Positions 22,465 through 34,035 of a stretch of DNA of 64,000 nt are shown here, in pieces. The DNA comes from Macrosteles quadrilineatus (taxonomy: Eukaryota; Arthropoda; Insecta; Hemiptera; Cicadellidae), in assembly GCF_028750875.1 (NCBI RefSeq), contig NW_026542599.1, positions 20,138,484 through 20,202,483 on the forward strand, given 5' to 3'. Numbering within the stretch: position 1 is the stretch's first letter; each line of letters starts with the position of its first letter. The translations under genes were made by a program, and so were the position numbers. Under the pieces are notes generated by a model. The model searched no databases and was not told where the DNA came from. It saw nothing but the letters and a program-made list of their open reading frames with translations.

Positions 22465-22800
22465 TGTTGGTGGCTTGCGAACCCATTCCAGTCCATCCAG
22501 TCCTGCACATTATGCCAAATTTAATCAAAATCAGACAAAAATTGCTCGAAGTTATTGTGTTCACGGACACTCTTCCTAAAAATCACATCACACACATTTA
22601 CACATTACCCATATATCTTTGACGTTTATATCAATATTTAACTATGTATATGTATGTGTATCAATTAAAAATTGAACTAATGGTGTTTTGGACTCTGGAG
22701 ACATCAAAGTGAAAATTAAATTTGTCAGGGGTCTATGTGATACAAAGCCATTTACGGTAATAACTTCTTTCCTACAGGGAAATACGCTGAATTGAGTTGA
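22465..22800 (-). mobile_element. Family A repeat, internal-deleted reverse copy
   Basis: Reading on the minus strand, the 5' GGGAAAGAAGT-type start, the GAGTCCAAAACACCATTAG block, a short TA-rich middle and the GTCCGTGAACAC block appear in the family A order. The 3' third is missing. Short open frames within it are not genes. Confidence 0.6.
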
Positions 22801-23787
22801 AGATATTCCAATTCCGTCTCGTGGAATATACAGATGAAACAAAATACTGGTAAATATGGAGAGTTTAAAATCCACTTGTGTCAAAAGTTATAAAAACGGA
22901 ACACATGTGCGTTTAGCCAATTAGAATGCTCGGTTGGTGTATTTTATATTTAATAAATATTTTATGTTTGGTAATTTGCGATATGTATGTCAATTGCCTA
23001 TTTCTGCTTAATGGCTTGAGTCTCCCTAATAAAGCATGAATTTTATCACAAAATTTTAGTGTTTATTACGACCATGCAACTTATGTTCAGATGTGACTGT
23101 TTTTACAACAACCTAGTCATAAGTAATTATTATTTCTTAAGCTAAATGTTTGGCATAAACTAATACAAAGTTTTAAGGTTTATGTTTTATAAAATTGTTC
23201 ATTATTGCTTCATATTATAAAAATATAATTTAAAATTAATTGACTACCTACTTTCAAGAACTTCTTTAAAAATATATTTTAAAAAAGTAATAAAATTACA
23301 TCAAACCTAATTCAATGCTACACACATATATTTTTTTAAATCCTTATTTCTCATTTCTTGAGAGAAGAATTTGTTGAACTTCATTTATAAATAATCGAAC
23401 AATTGACATTAAAAGAAAATGTATTCAATCACCACTTCATTTTAAAGCTCTATTTCGTTCGAAGCTATTATCCAAATCTAAATCTTTAACAGCTCCATTT
23501 CGATTTAATGTTTGCGTTAAAGTTCCATAAGATAGGTTCTATAGACCCATTACTGGATGTGCTTCTGTCAATTTAATCACTTAGCAAATTTCAGAAATAT
23601 AAAAATGTTTTTGCCTACGACCGTTTTAAGTAACTACTTCAGTTCAGTTCTAAGAATTGAAAAGTGTCTCATAACAGCGTTTACTCACATAATGTTATAG
23701 TTTTACTTAACAACATTGGTAACGGTCCAATGAAGTTCAAGGATTAAGAGAGAAGAGGTAAAATTGTAACCTATCTAGTCTTATCTA
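22801..23787. other. AT-rich spacer with an old duplicated segment
   Basis: The part from about 23290 to 23570 shares order and wording (AAAGCTCT, GTTCCAT..., ATAGA(C/T)CCATTA) with 25050-25330. The part from about 23610 to 23735 (CACGACCGTTTT-like start, GGTAACGG(T/A)CCAATG end) matches 36942-37098 near unit B. No gene is visible. Confidence 0.5.
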
Positions 23788-23976
23788 AAGCTGGGTTTTC
23801 CTAGGCGCGGAAGCGGAGAGCGGAGAGAGGAACGCGGAGAGCGGAATTGAAATTAACATGGCATTCCGCTCCGCTTCTAGGAAAACAGTAACATTAAATT
23901 GCCTAAGACAAGTGGAGTCCGCTCTCCGCGTTCCTCTCTCCGCTCGCCGACTCTGCGCCTAGGAAAACCCAGCTTT
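23788..23976. mobile_element. Harbinger-like MITE, copy 2
   Basis: Same family as 21843-22032, inserted in the opposite orientation, with ends AAGCTGGGTTTTCC and GGAAAACCCAGCTT. The TIRs are more regular than in copy 1. It sits next to a SINE tail (23990-24070). Confidence 0.8.
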
Positions 23977-23989
23977 AAGGGATAATGTC

Positions 23990-24070
23990 GCAACCCCTAG
24001 GTCTAGCCTGAAGTAATGTGAAAAACAATCCTGAGCTCGTGCCTATAGCGTACTATAACAAAAAAAAACT
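23990..24070 (+). mobile_element. SINE tail fragment without tRNA head
   Basis: CTAGCCTGAAGTAATGTGAA, the GAGCTCGTGCC stretch and a short A-rich end match the body of the SINE at 9425. The tRNA-like head is absent. Confidence 0.7.
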
Positions 24071-24207
24071 ATCCTCTCTACCTACTAACACGTAAAGTAA
24101 GTTCAAAATTATACGTCGATGCAAAATACGCATTGCGTCATTTCCTCAATGTGTGAAAAATCGAAGGATTTCATTATTATTGTGTTATTAAAAAAAAATC
24201 CGAGACA

Positions 24208-24382
24208 TTCTAAATACTTCCCACTAACAGCAATGTGATGTTGGGTGTCTCAGGTATTATAACGCCACCTTTTGCAACACCAATGAACGTCAAACATTGA
24301 CGTGAAATAATGACCTGAACTTCATTGACGTCATTACTTGATTGATGACGTTCTTGCTTAACGTTCTGTCTGTGTAGATTAT
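24208..24382 (+). repeat. Dispersed repeat R2, copy 1 (TGACGT-rich)
   Basis: It matches 29973-30147 in the same orientation almost base for base. It contains several ACGTC/TGACGT motifs, including one full TGACGTCA. Boundaries are at TTCTAAA and TAGATTAT. No terminal repeats are visible. Both copies are followed within a few hundred bp by a reverse SINE. Confidence 0.75.
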
Positions 24383-24529
24383 AACCGCAAATAATCTATA
24401 GAAATATAGCCGACATAAACGTACTGAGCGTAGAAACTTTTTATTTCATATAGTTAAGAATTATATCTTGCCGATAAATAATTCCTTACTTTACTTCCTA
24501 AGACGGAAGGCTCTAAACCAATAAGTCTT

Positions 24530-24672
24530 TTTCCACATTACCCCAGGCTAGGCTTATAGGGTCATGTCGTTATCACATAGTTAAGGTCATCGGTGATTAG
24601 GGAGATTTGAACCCGGGATTTAGGGGACCGAAACCCTGGTCTTTATCATATTAAACGCATCCCACTGCCTAA
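24530..24672 (-). mobile_element. tRNA-derived SINE, reverse
   Basis: On the minus strand a degenerate box A precedes the box B CGGGTTCAAATC, then a body ending in CTAGCCTGGGGTAATGTGG, the same tail family as 9425. Confidence 0.75.
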
Positions 24673-26189
24673 CAAATTAACCGGTTCACGTTTTAAGTCT
24701 TGTAAGTTTTACGCTTTTTAATTTCCAATTGTTCCCAAAAAAACCTTTTGTTATATGTTTCTGTAATTACATGTATTTTTAGTCAATCTTTCAAAACATA
24801 ATTACGATTATAACTGACAACAAACTACGCATTAGAGCTAAGACGATAGTTAGGATTAACGTACTGACTCTTTGACAAATTTATTTGGCCGTAAATTAAA
24901 TGATTTTTTTATTTAAGTTTATCAAATGAAAATGTTATACTACACTCTACCAAGAACGCAAATTCTACCAGAAGGCAATTTCATGTATACACATGTCACA
25001 GACTTTTTCCTTGTTCAATAAATTCTGATAATTTGATGTGAAAATTAAATATTAGTTAAACAAATTGGCGACACATAATCATTTAAATAAACCAATTTCC
25101 GTTTACTATTTAAAACATCCCAGAAACCTTATTATAAATAATAAATTAAATCCAATACACAAGAATGTAAAATTTGATTTCCTCATTTAATTTAAAAGCT
25201 CTGCATCGAACACTTTAAAAGTTCCATTCCAAGTTAATGTTTACGTAAACATCTCATAAAGAGTTTTTATAGATCCATTACCATTATTTTCTTCCTTCTC
25301 ATTTTCCACATCGCTGTTATTTTACTGCGCAAAAGTATAATTAGAAAACATCTATAAAATATAAACATATGTGAAGTCAAAACCATGATGTGTAACTAAT
25401 TAAACAGATAAATATTTGCTGTACCTTTCAATACTTTTTTTATTTGCTAAGAACATAAATTAATGGAATAAATACCAGATGATAATAATTGTAAACAGAT
25501 TACAAATTAGATTCTGTTTGCGTTTTGACTTTAAAAGTGTACTGTTGCGTAAAATGTTTGGTCAAATAACAAACATACGAAAAATTACTGCCAACCACAA
25601 TAATAATTACTTATTGTTTATTTGTGACTTATAAATGTTGTTTAAATGGTAAGCTTTTGTCAGCAATAAAATGAGTCATTAGATAATGGTGGATTTTGGA
25701 CGCAAATCTTTCAATAATATATTTAAACTGTTAAGTGAAGTGAAATCTAGTGAAGTATTATACCTAACAACTTCCTTTGAACATTTTTTAGGATTCAATT
25801 CTCTATACGTGTTCGACAACTTTTTATATGAAAGTAATGCTTACATAGCATTAATGATTTCAATACCAGTTATTTCTCTTTACAAATATTTAATTACCAA
25901 TATATTGTTGAAAAGTTAAAATTAATTAAATAGCAATACCAATCTTCAGATAATATTTGACGTATGATAATAATGAGGTTAATTCGCGGAATCTGGTTGG
26001 ACTTACACCATACAAACATGTTAGACTAACATAGCTAAGCTGAAATAATATTGCTCACAATTCCACCTCAGGGCTATTGTCAGTGTTATGGTTCACGGAT
26101 ATCCTCATGTGTATAACGCGACTGTTCCTGGAGGCCTTGCGAAAGGAAAAATTCACCAATTCTCCGATTGCAAGTTGGTTTTAGGGAAT
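24673..26189. other. Unassigned AT-rich sequence
   Basis: Contains the duplicated partner (25050-25330) of the 23290 segment. No gene could be supported; a 77-codon frame at 25686 has no family features. Confidence 0.4.
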
Positions 26190-26835
26190 TTCCCAAACAG
26201 GGAATAAACGATTGCCGTAAGATTCATGGTAAGACCTGGACCAGGGATTTATTTTTTTTCGTGTTGGTGTCCCCAGAGGTAAAAAAACCCATCGGTTCCA
26301 ATTAATATATATTATTAATATATTATATTATTATAGTGCTATGGTAAAATTTTTAATCGACGTTTAAGGTATTTTACCAAATAGAATTATAGGCATAAGC
26401 CACATTAAAATTAAGCTTAGAATGAGTAGATTTGACAAAAAGAACTGGTTTAAGCTGTTTCTAAGGGCTCTGTCCCACAGGAAGATTTCCAACCACTTTA
26501 ACAGTTCAATATATGTAGCTATAGGGTCAACCAAAGGGAATACCAAAACTTTCACCCATAAAACCCCCATAAACCTCCGTCCCCTTGCAACAGATCATAT
26601 TAGTTCGTTTAAATGTAGGTTTACACGTTTATTCTAAATGTCCTCAAAATAGGATAAATTTTTTACACATATATCATATGATATATTATGAATTTGAACA
26701 GATTGTGTTTTTGGCCTCTGGGGACCTTGAAACGAAGAAGTAAATCAGCCCCGGGTCCAGGTCAAAATCTTACCATGAAACCTACGGTAATAGCTTATTC
26801 CTTATATGAGAAATTCGCTAAATTAAAAAAAGTTT
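26190..26835. repeat. Two family A 5' ends facing each other
   Basis: A plus-oriented 5' fragment (about 26190-26310, with CATGGTAAGACCTGGACC) and a minus-oriented one (about 26693-26835, with CTCTGGGGACC) are separated by a 300-bp centre. That centre holds reverse family A-like AAAACCCCCATAAACC. The whole is an inverted repeat made of two partial copies. Confidence 0.6.
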
Positions 26836-26977
26836 TTAAAAGTATCGTAACCTTATAACAGTTAAAAACGTATCCTGGCCTATACATTCATATACATTTT
26901 TTTTTTATTAAACCCAACTTACTCGAGTTATGGTGAGCATAGACACTTACACACACATAAAAATGTTAACTGATAAT

Positions 26978-27085
26978 TTTTGGCCTCTGGGTTATCAAAA
27001 TTAAAATAAAAATCGCTCGCAGGTCTAGGTCTTACAGTTCCACCTTTCCTACGGAAATAGCAATTTCCCTATGGGGAAACTGGTT
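26978..27085 (-). mobile_element. Family A repeat, 5' fragment, reverse
   Basis: TTTTTGGCCTCTGGG, then GGTCTAGGTCTTAC and CAATTTCCCTATGGGG, match the 5' end of family A on the minus strand. Confidence 0.6.
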
Positions 27086-28321
27086 AAAAACACATTATAT
27101 ACCCAAGTATGTGTAAGCAAGTAATGTAAAAAATATGTCTCCAAGCAATATTCTTGTTCTATCTCCATTGCCAACGTGGTGCAAAATAAATTCATATCCA
27201 AATATATATTTTTATGTAAGAAAAGACGAAAAGAATTTTTTTGTTATTTTAGCCAACATTTGTAGCAGAATATTAATTTGCAGAAGTGGCAAATAACGGC
27301 GCATTTATTATACCAATACCTTAGGCTAATTGAAACAACAATTACTGGAAAACCGAATAATACACGAGTGTTAATGGAATGTGGATACATAATTAAATGT
27401 ATTCGAAGAAAATCTTATTGGATGTCACATTCCCTATATAATCGAGTAATATGTTTTTTTTTTTTTTTTTTTATTTATTTCATAACTGAAATACTGTACA
27501 TCGTTACAGTCGTCGTGTGTTTTATTATTAGTTTAATATTGAATTCAATAACTGCTATATTGCTTATGTTTATTCACTGAATCCTTTATATTTACTTGAG
27601 GATTTTGTGAGGTTTAGTGAACCAGTATAATAGTTTAATGAGTTTAATTTACATGCTATAATTCCTGTTACGGTAGCGTTGGCGTTGGCGTTGGAAACCA
27701 AATTCACCACATTCCAGCAGTGGTTACAGGAGTTACATTGACAGTAATATTGGTAATGTTGTAAGAGGCATTTGATGGCGAATCAATGTGATGTGAATCA
27801 GTATCTATTGGCTACAGTATATATAAATATGTTTCATTTTCACACAAATCATCAACAAACATTACATCATCAAAAATCAAACATTAAAATGTTTTTTTTT
27901 GTGTCATTGTACCTTAGTTTATTTTATGGCTTTAGTTGGGAGAAAGTTTTCATCCAAGGGTCATTTGCTTGAGGTTTCTACCTTTTTTAAGGGGGCCTAT
28001 ACTATAAGGTAGTATCAAATATCTACAATTTTGAGATATTACTAAATAGTAAATTCCTGTGGTTATTGGTGGTACTAGAGCCATGTCATAGGCTTCTAAC
28101 ACAGTTAGATTCAGACGTCCAGTGCCAAAGCACAACGCCATAACCAAGAAACTAACGTGCTGCTGCACTGTGGTGTAAATTATAAACAAATACATGTGGT
28201 ACATTATACATTAGCCTCTAGTAATAAACAATAAAGTATAGTCATGCATACAACGTGCTTTGTCACCGAGTAAAAAAGTGTAGAACATTTTAATGTAGTA
28301 TAGTTGGTCACAAATGTCCAG
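27086..28321. other. Unassigned AT-rich sequence
   Basis: Contains a poly-T run near 27452 and a small GCGTTG triplication near 27676. No recognisable gene or repeat. Confidence 0.4.
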
Positions 28322-28925
28322 GTAAAGCTGGTATAGTGGTAGAGCGTGGAACTTGAGTTCCTGAGATCCCGGGTTCTAATTCCGCCAATCATCAATGGAT
28401 TTTATCCATGTGTTAATGCTACAACTATCTTGGCCTGAATTAAAGTGTGAAATAGTTCTGGTACTTTCCTGTTAAAGGGAACATTCATTATTATCGATGA
28501 TTTTTTTTCTCGATATATCGATATTTTTGTCATCCGATCCATTACAAATTGAAAACAACTGACTGATCTTGTTTAGGCTAAAATAGTCTATTATATGGAT
28601 TAAGAAATGAAACTGTTTCAAGCTAACCTAACATAACCAACCAAACTTGCTATACCATTTAAAAATTCCGTTTGGGTTTAATAATAGAAAATGCAAGTTA
28701 AACACGGCATTTTTAAATGTTACTTCAAGTTTGGTTAGTTATGTTAGGTTATTTTTTTAGAACAGTTTCATTTCATTTTTGTTTGTTGATACTGAACAAT
28801 ATTTATCGTAGTTGTCAGCTGATATGTTTCAATTTGTTAATATCGATATATCGAGAAAGAAATCATCGATAATACTGAATGTTCCCTTTAACAGGAAAGT
28901 ACCATAGTTCCGGGATAAAACAATA
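28322..28925 (+). mobile_element. tRNA-derived SINE interrupted by a MITE
   Basis: The head has TATAGTGGTAGAGCG-type box A and CGGGTTCTAATTCC, a box B with one change. The body ends in GGCCTGAATTAAAGTGTG. The SINE is cut at 28458 by the foldback MITE and its remainder continues after 28904. Confidence 0.75.
28459..28904. mobile_element. 446-bp foldback MITE nested in the SINE
   Basis: The ends are TGGTACTTTCCTGTTAAAGG and its reverse complement, and the inverted repeat extends almost to the centre, with mirrored ATCGATATATCGA and AACCTAACATAAC segments. TAGTTC flanks both sides (28453-28458 and 28905-28910); the match extends to ten bases with one mismatch if the TIR is read shorter. No transposase. 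The superfamily is not clear. Confidence 0.8.
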
Positions 28926-29972
28926 TATAAAACAATTAAAGAACCTTGCTTCCTAGGATGTTAAGGTTGGGCATGTTAAAAAATGTCACAAATGTATAAA
29001 CATTTGGTGTAATGCTTATTCCAATACTGTAGACAAACTGTACTGTGTGTTGTGTCAATACTGTAGACATACAAGTTTTTCATTCTAAAAGATTGCACCA
29101 CGTATTTGGATTGGAACTATGAATAATTCAAAATTTTGGCTATGTTTCTTTTATACCTTAAATTGTGTTTCTATCTAAAAGTAGGCCCTACAATAATGAA
29201 TAATGAGAAACCCACACATTATGTCTTGATAAAGGTGGTTGGAATCTTTTAAAGAATTTAGGCAATATGAACTCTGTATACGGTTTGATTTTACAATACG
29301 ATAAATCCAAATCCATCCATTCGTATGGAAATCTCAAACTTTTAATTAAAGCCCAAAACCATGTTTCGCTATCCGGTTTGTAATGTATTTGCAAAACTAA
29401 CTCAAACTGTGAGGGGAAGAGGGTTTGGAATGGTTGATTATTTATATCGTACGAAAAAATATTTTTATGACACATATTAACAATCATGCTTAATCTTATT
29501 TATGTAACCTTAAATAAAATAATATAATCAGAAATTAAACTATTCTAAAGCCTATTATAACCACGAGCTAATCATATCCATGCAAAATAAATTGCCCCCT
29601 ATTTCAGTTTTATTTTGTCGTTTTAATTCGTGTTTTCAATTTTTTATCGTCTTCCATTACTTTTTGATTACCAAGCTGTTTAGGCTTACTTTGTCTTTAA
29701 TTTACACTAAATAAGTAACTTAACATATTTTTACATTCTAATTTAATACTTACTGAACCCAAAAACAGGAATGTTGTGGTTGTATTTCAAACAAATTATA
29801 TTTTGGACCAAAATCAACATTAAAAGTCTTTATCATCTTAATCTGATGGTTTCATTCAACATATGAAGGTTTAGATTAATATATAGTCAGTAGTAGATTA
29901 TTCACAACTGTTACATTGAAAAGGCATTTATATTTTTTACATCTGTTATTTTATTCACAAAATTCAAAACCT
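28926..29972. other. Unassigned AT-rich sequence
   Basis: No supported coding region. A 99-codon minus frame at 29188 has no recognisable motif and no copy elsewhere in the window to test it. Confidence 0.4.
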
Positions 29973-30147
29973 TTCTAAACACTTCCCACTAACAGCAATG
30001 TGATGTTGGATGTCTCAGGTATTATAACGCCACCTTTTGCAATATCAATGAACGTCAGATATTGACGTGAAATAATGACGTGAACTTCATTGACGTCACA
30101 ACTTGATTGATGACGTTCTTGCTTAACGTTCTGTGTGTGTAGATTAT
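29973..30147 (+). repeat. Dispersed repeat R2, copy 2
   Basis: Near-identical to 24208-24382, including the GACGTCA and GATGACGTTCTTGC motifs. Confidence 0.75.
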
Positions 30148-30164
30148 CTCTTAAGGTTTCAGTG

Positions 30165-30290
30165 CAAAATTGTTTTCCATATTACTTCAGGATACTTATT
30201 GAAATTACCTAGAGTGGGTAACTTTAAACTAATTGATTGCCGATTGGCAGGATTTGAACACGGGAAATCTTGGCCTGAAGTATCACACTT
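30165..30290 (-). mobile_element. Degenerate tRNA-derived SINE, reverse
   Basis: The minus strand has GTGTTCAAATCCTGCC (box B) and a body reaching CCTGAAGTAATATGG. The box A part is lost. Confidence 0.55.
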
Positions 30291-30429
30291 ATTTTTGCCT
30301 TCACATATTTTTTCCCCAAATTAAAGGATTTTATATAAATAATTATTTACTAATAAGAATTTAGTCATTTCTAAACACCCTTCATATTATTGTTTGAACT
30401 CACTACATACTACAGGCTGAATTTCAAAC
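30291..30429. other. Short unassigned sequence
   Basis: Nothing supported between the SINE and the LINE. Confidence 0.3.
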
Positions 30430-30775
30430 ATACTTTCAAACATACTCAGTGGTTTGAGAATAATCTGCTTTCGAAAAACTCTCAAAAGATTCAACTTCTC
30501 AATTTTCATATCTATGATCGATCTTCTAAGTATTTTAGTTTTCACTTGGATGAAGTTCCAGTACACCCAATAGAGAAGACACAGTTTCTTGGGCTGACCT
30601 TAGATGAGAAGATTAATTTCCATGACCACATTCAATACGTCATCAATAGGGTAAGTTCAGGGATATTTGCCATCCGCACCCTTGCAAAGCTATCTAAGCC
30701 CGATGTCCTTCTTTCTGCTTATTACGGTCTCATCTTCCCTCATCTCGTGTACGCCTTGCCTATCGGATCATCTTC

Positions 30776-31225
30776 AAATGGTCCAAAGTCGTTTGGTCCA
30801 CAGTTTATATTGCCGTTCGTTTGGTCCAAAATCGTTTGGTCCAACAGTTAAAAACTCGTTCGTTTGGTCCAAAATCGTTTTATCCAATTTCATTTGGTCC
30901 AAAATCGTTTGGTCCACAGTTTATATTGCCGTTCGTTTGGTCCAAAATCGTTAGGTCCAACAGTTAAAAACTCGTTCGTTTGGTCCAAAATCGTTTGGTC
31001 CAACAGTTAAAAACACGTTCGTTTGGTCCAAAATCGTTTGGTCCAAAAGTACAGGCCAAACTAGAAGTAAAATGTTGCATTGTAGAGTAAACTTATGAAA
31101 TATACTGTACGTTTATATTGCCGTTCATTTGGTCCAAAATCGTTTGGTCCAACAGTTGTAAAACAGTTCGTTTGGTCCAAAATCGTTTGGTCCAACACAT
31201 TAATACGAGTTCGTTTGGTCCAAAG
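30776..31225 (+). repeat. Tandem-repeat array, left Foldback arm
   Basis: Many copies of CGTTTGGTCCAAAA, in pairs separated by AACAGTTAAAAA-type linkers. Open frames reading repeated FGPKSFGP or VWSKIVWS are products of the repeat. Confidence 0.9.
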
Positions 31226-31282
31226 TATAAACTATTGCGTCCCTCACATTGAAGGCGTTCAAATATCCGCCGTCGTATACAA

Positions 31283-32695
31283 TCTATATAATTAATACGC
31301 TACATGAAACTTTGTCGGTTGAACTCCTTCGCCATTTCTTAACCGATTTTATCCATTGATGTCTCATTGGAAAGAGCGTGTCGCGTAGATTTGCAAACTG
31401 GCCTTACATTTTCGAAAAAGCCCCTTGCGCTCTGCCCCAGTGGCTTTGAAAGTTCCCATGTTATCCTTATGAAGAACATAATTGTTTACATTTTGATCAG
31501 CTGTATAATTTAATTGCTGTTATTTATTTTCCAATTCAACGAAACGCATAGGTTACATTTACTGATTTGGTTGAAATTAAATATTTGCTACTTTAATTTA
31601 CATTCGTACTTTATTCCAATGTAAAAAATCGAGAAAGCCTGGGCAATTTGATATATTTTACCAAAAAAGAAAAATGAATTGACAGGGTACTGTATTTCTT
31701 GAGCAATAATTGAAAGAACCGATTTTTTACCATGGAAACATAGGACACCACATAGTCATAGAACACCACCAAGTAGAAAAAATAGAGATTTAAAAAAAAC
31801 TATTTACTATCGTTATCATCCTAAATAATGAAGAGCACTTACAATATGAAGATTCCCACAAACAATGAACAGGGATGTTAGCCAAAGTGTTACTATTTTG
31901 AATTACTTATATTGGGTGTTGGACAGTGAAAAGTCGTTTGGAAAATATATAACTAATTGCTTGAAGAATAGTAAAATAAAAAGGAATAGAGCTTTATGAT
32001 GATTGGCAAAGGAAAACACTCTAGGGCTGAATTAAACTGGTACGGCAAGGACATTAAATATATGTTTTCATAAAATTCAAGTGATTTTAAAATAATATGA
32101 CTACATCCACGAAACATTAATAAAACTTTCACTGAAGGATTTGCATTATTCACATTTAAGGGAAACAAAAAACCATCTGAACGACATTTGGCCTTTCAAT
32201 TCTGCATTTTTTCAGGTAAATATAACTTACGTTATAACAGTAACTAGGTAGCCAAATTAATGCCAATTGAAGCAAATAAAATTATGACAGAGAGGTTATG
32301 CAGAAAATCAGGCAGTTCTTAAGTAATGTAAACAAAATGTCATCGCTATAAAAAATTACTGAAATTTGTAAACATACTAGCGACAACGGGTAGTACTATG
32401 CAGACTACATTATCATTGACGAAGGTCAACCTGGACCACCTAATGCGGCTATAAGTGGGAAAGATATGTAGAATACACTAAAAAACCAGATCAGCTTTTG
32501 AAAAATGATCAAATATTTACTAGAAATGTTGATTATATGTAACTGTTAGTCACGTAATCTATGAGCTGAGTCTTTTAAACTCATCGGAAATTATGACTTT
32601 TATTCGTTTTTTAAATAAGTTAATTATTTGTTTTTAAATACTGTAACTACTTTACTTCTTTGCAATTGCTCGATTTCGAGCAACATGTACACTAG
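31283..32695 (+). mobile_element. Non-autonomous Helitron (family H2) inside the Foldback element
   Basis: It starts TCTATATAATTAATACG after A31282. The 3' end has a perfect-looking hairpin TTGCTCGATTTCGAGCAA, then CATGTACACTAG before T32696. The same 3' end occurs at 48222. The interior shares CCTAATGCGGCTAT and ATCAGCTTTT stretches with the H2 copy at 47096. Confidence 0.85.
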
Positions 32696-32696
32696 T

Positions 32697-33014
32697 AATA
32701 ATGTACACTTTTCCATATCATAGAACCAACTTTTTTAGTTGAAACAGCTGACTAAATTCTTTAATTCCCTTTAAATATGAATACTCATAAGGTTAACATG
32801 GGGAATTACAGAGCCACTGGGGCGGAGCCCGAAAGGATTTTTGAGATAAGAATATGCCTATATGTTAATCGGGAATGTAAGCTATCATCATGCCAAATTT
32901 CAGCCCAATCCGTCCAGTGGTTTATGCGTGATTGAACTTCAAACAAACAAACAAACAAACAAACAAACAAACAAACACACAAACTTTCACATTTATAATA
33001 TTATATATATATAT
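32697..33014 (+). mobile_element. RTE-like non-LTR retrotransposon, 3' end fragment
   Basis: It contains ATGCCAAATTTCAGCCCAAT, CCAGTGGTTTATGCGTGATT, a (CAAA)n tract (32940-32980) and CTTTCACATTTATAATATTA, the typical 3' end of RTE-type elements in arthropods. It is 5'-truncated with no ORF and matches 39433-39713. Confidence 0.75.
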
Positions 33015-33534
33015 ATAGTAAGATAAGTCAAGATAAGATATAAATATTTAAAAATATAATATAATTTTTATAAAGGTACAACAATTACAAACCCTTTTCT
33101 TTTCAATAATTTATTCACGGTTCTCATGGGGAGTAAACATAACATTTTGGGAAGTTTTACAAATAGGATATATCTTCGATGAGAAATTAACTTTATATAT
33201 TTGTATTATTAACTACATAATTGTTACAAATACCACGACAAACAAACAACAAACACAGATTGAATTTTAATATATAGATAAATTAAATAAACCATCTGTG
33301 TAACATTAAATGCAAACTCAAAGCAAAGTTAATATTTATCCACAAATCTAGGGAATTAAAACGCGTTGTTTTAAGATTGACTGGGGATAAAAAGTAAACA
33401 TTACACAAACACATTATATATAAATAAATATATGTATATGTACGTGTATATAAATGCAAACATATCAATTATTTAGAAACGTAACACAAAACAACAAATA
33501 GGCCTCGGAAGGCAGGCGGTTGGGCTGACGACGT
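33015..33534. other. Unassigned centre of the Foldback loop
   Basis: AT-rich sequence after the RTE tail with no recognisable content. It may be remaining core sequence of the Foldback-like element. Confidence 0.4.
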
Positions 33535-33582
33535 GACGGCGATTTTGAACGCCTTCTATGTGAGGGACGCAATAGTTCATAC

Positions 33583-34035
33583 TTTTGGACCAAACGAACT
33601 CGTATTAGAGTTTTGGATAAAACGACCCGATCGAATGGTCCACAGTGAAACGTACAGTCTATTTCATAAGTTTACTCCACAATGCACAATTGTTATTCTG
33701 GTTTTGCCTGTACTTTTGGACCAAACGATTTTGGACCAAACGAACTGTTTTACAACTTGTGGACCAAACGATTTTGGACCAAACGAACTGTTTAACAACT
33801 TGTGGACCAAACGACTTTGGACCAAACGAACTGTTTAACAACTTGTGGACCAAACGACTTTGGACCAAACGAACTGTTTAACAACTTGTGGACCAAACGA
33901 TTTTGGACCAAATGAAATACTCCCCAACTGGATGATAAAACGATTTTGGACCAAACGAACTGTTTAACAACTTGTGGACCAAACGAACTGTTTAACAACT
34001 TGTGGACCAAACGATTTTGGACCAAATGAAATACT
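33583..34035 (-). repeat. Tandem-repeat array, right Foldback arm
   Basis: The reverse complement of the left array, reading TTTTGGACCAAACGA on the plus strand with linkers ACTGTTTAACAACTTGT. The frames on both strands are repeat artefacts. Confidence 0.9.

Noticed and set aside
26364..26637. Overlapping frames on both strands
   Set aside because: They lie in the centre of two opposed family A fragments and show no family features.
30667..34025. Open frames rich in FGPKSFGP, VWSKIVWS and WTKRLWTKR
   Set aside because: They are translations of the Foldback tandem repeat in several frames and on both strands, not genes.
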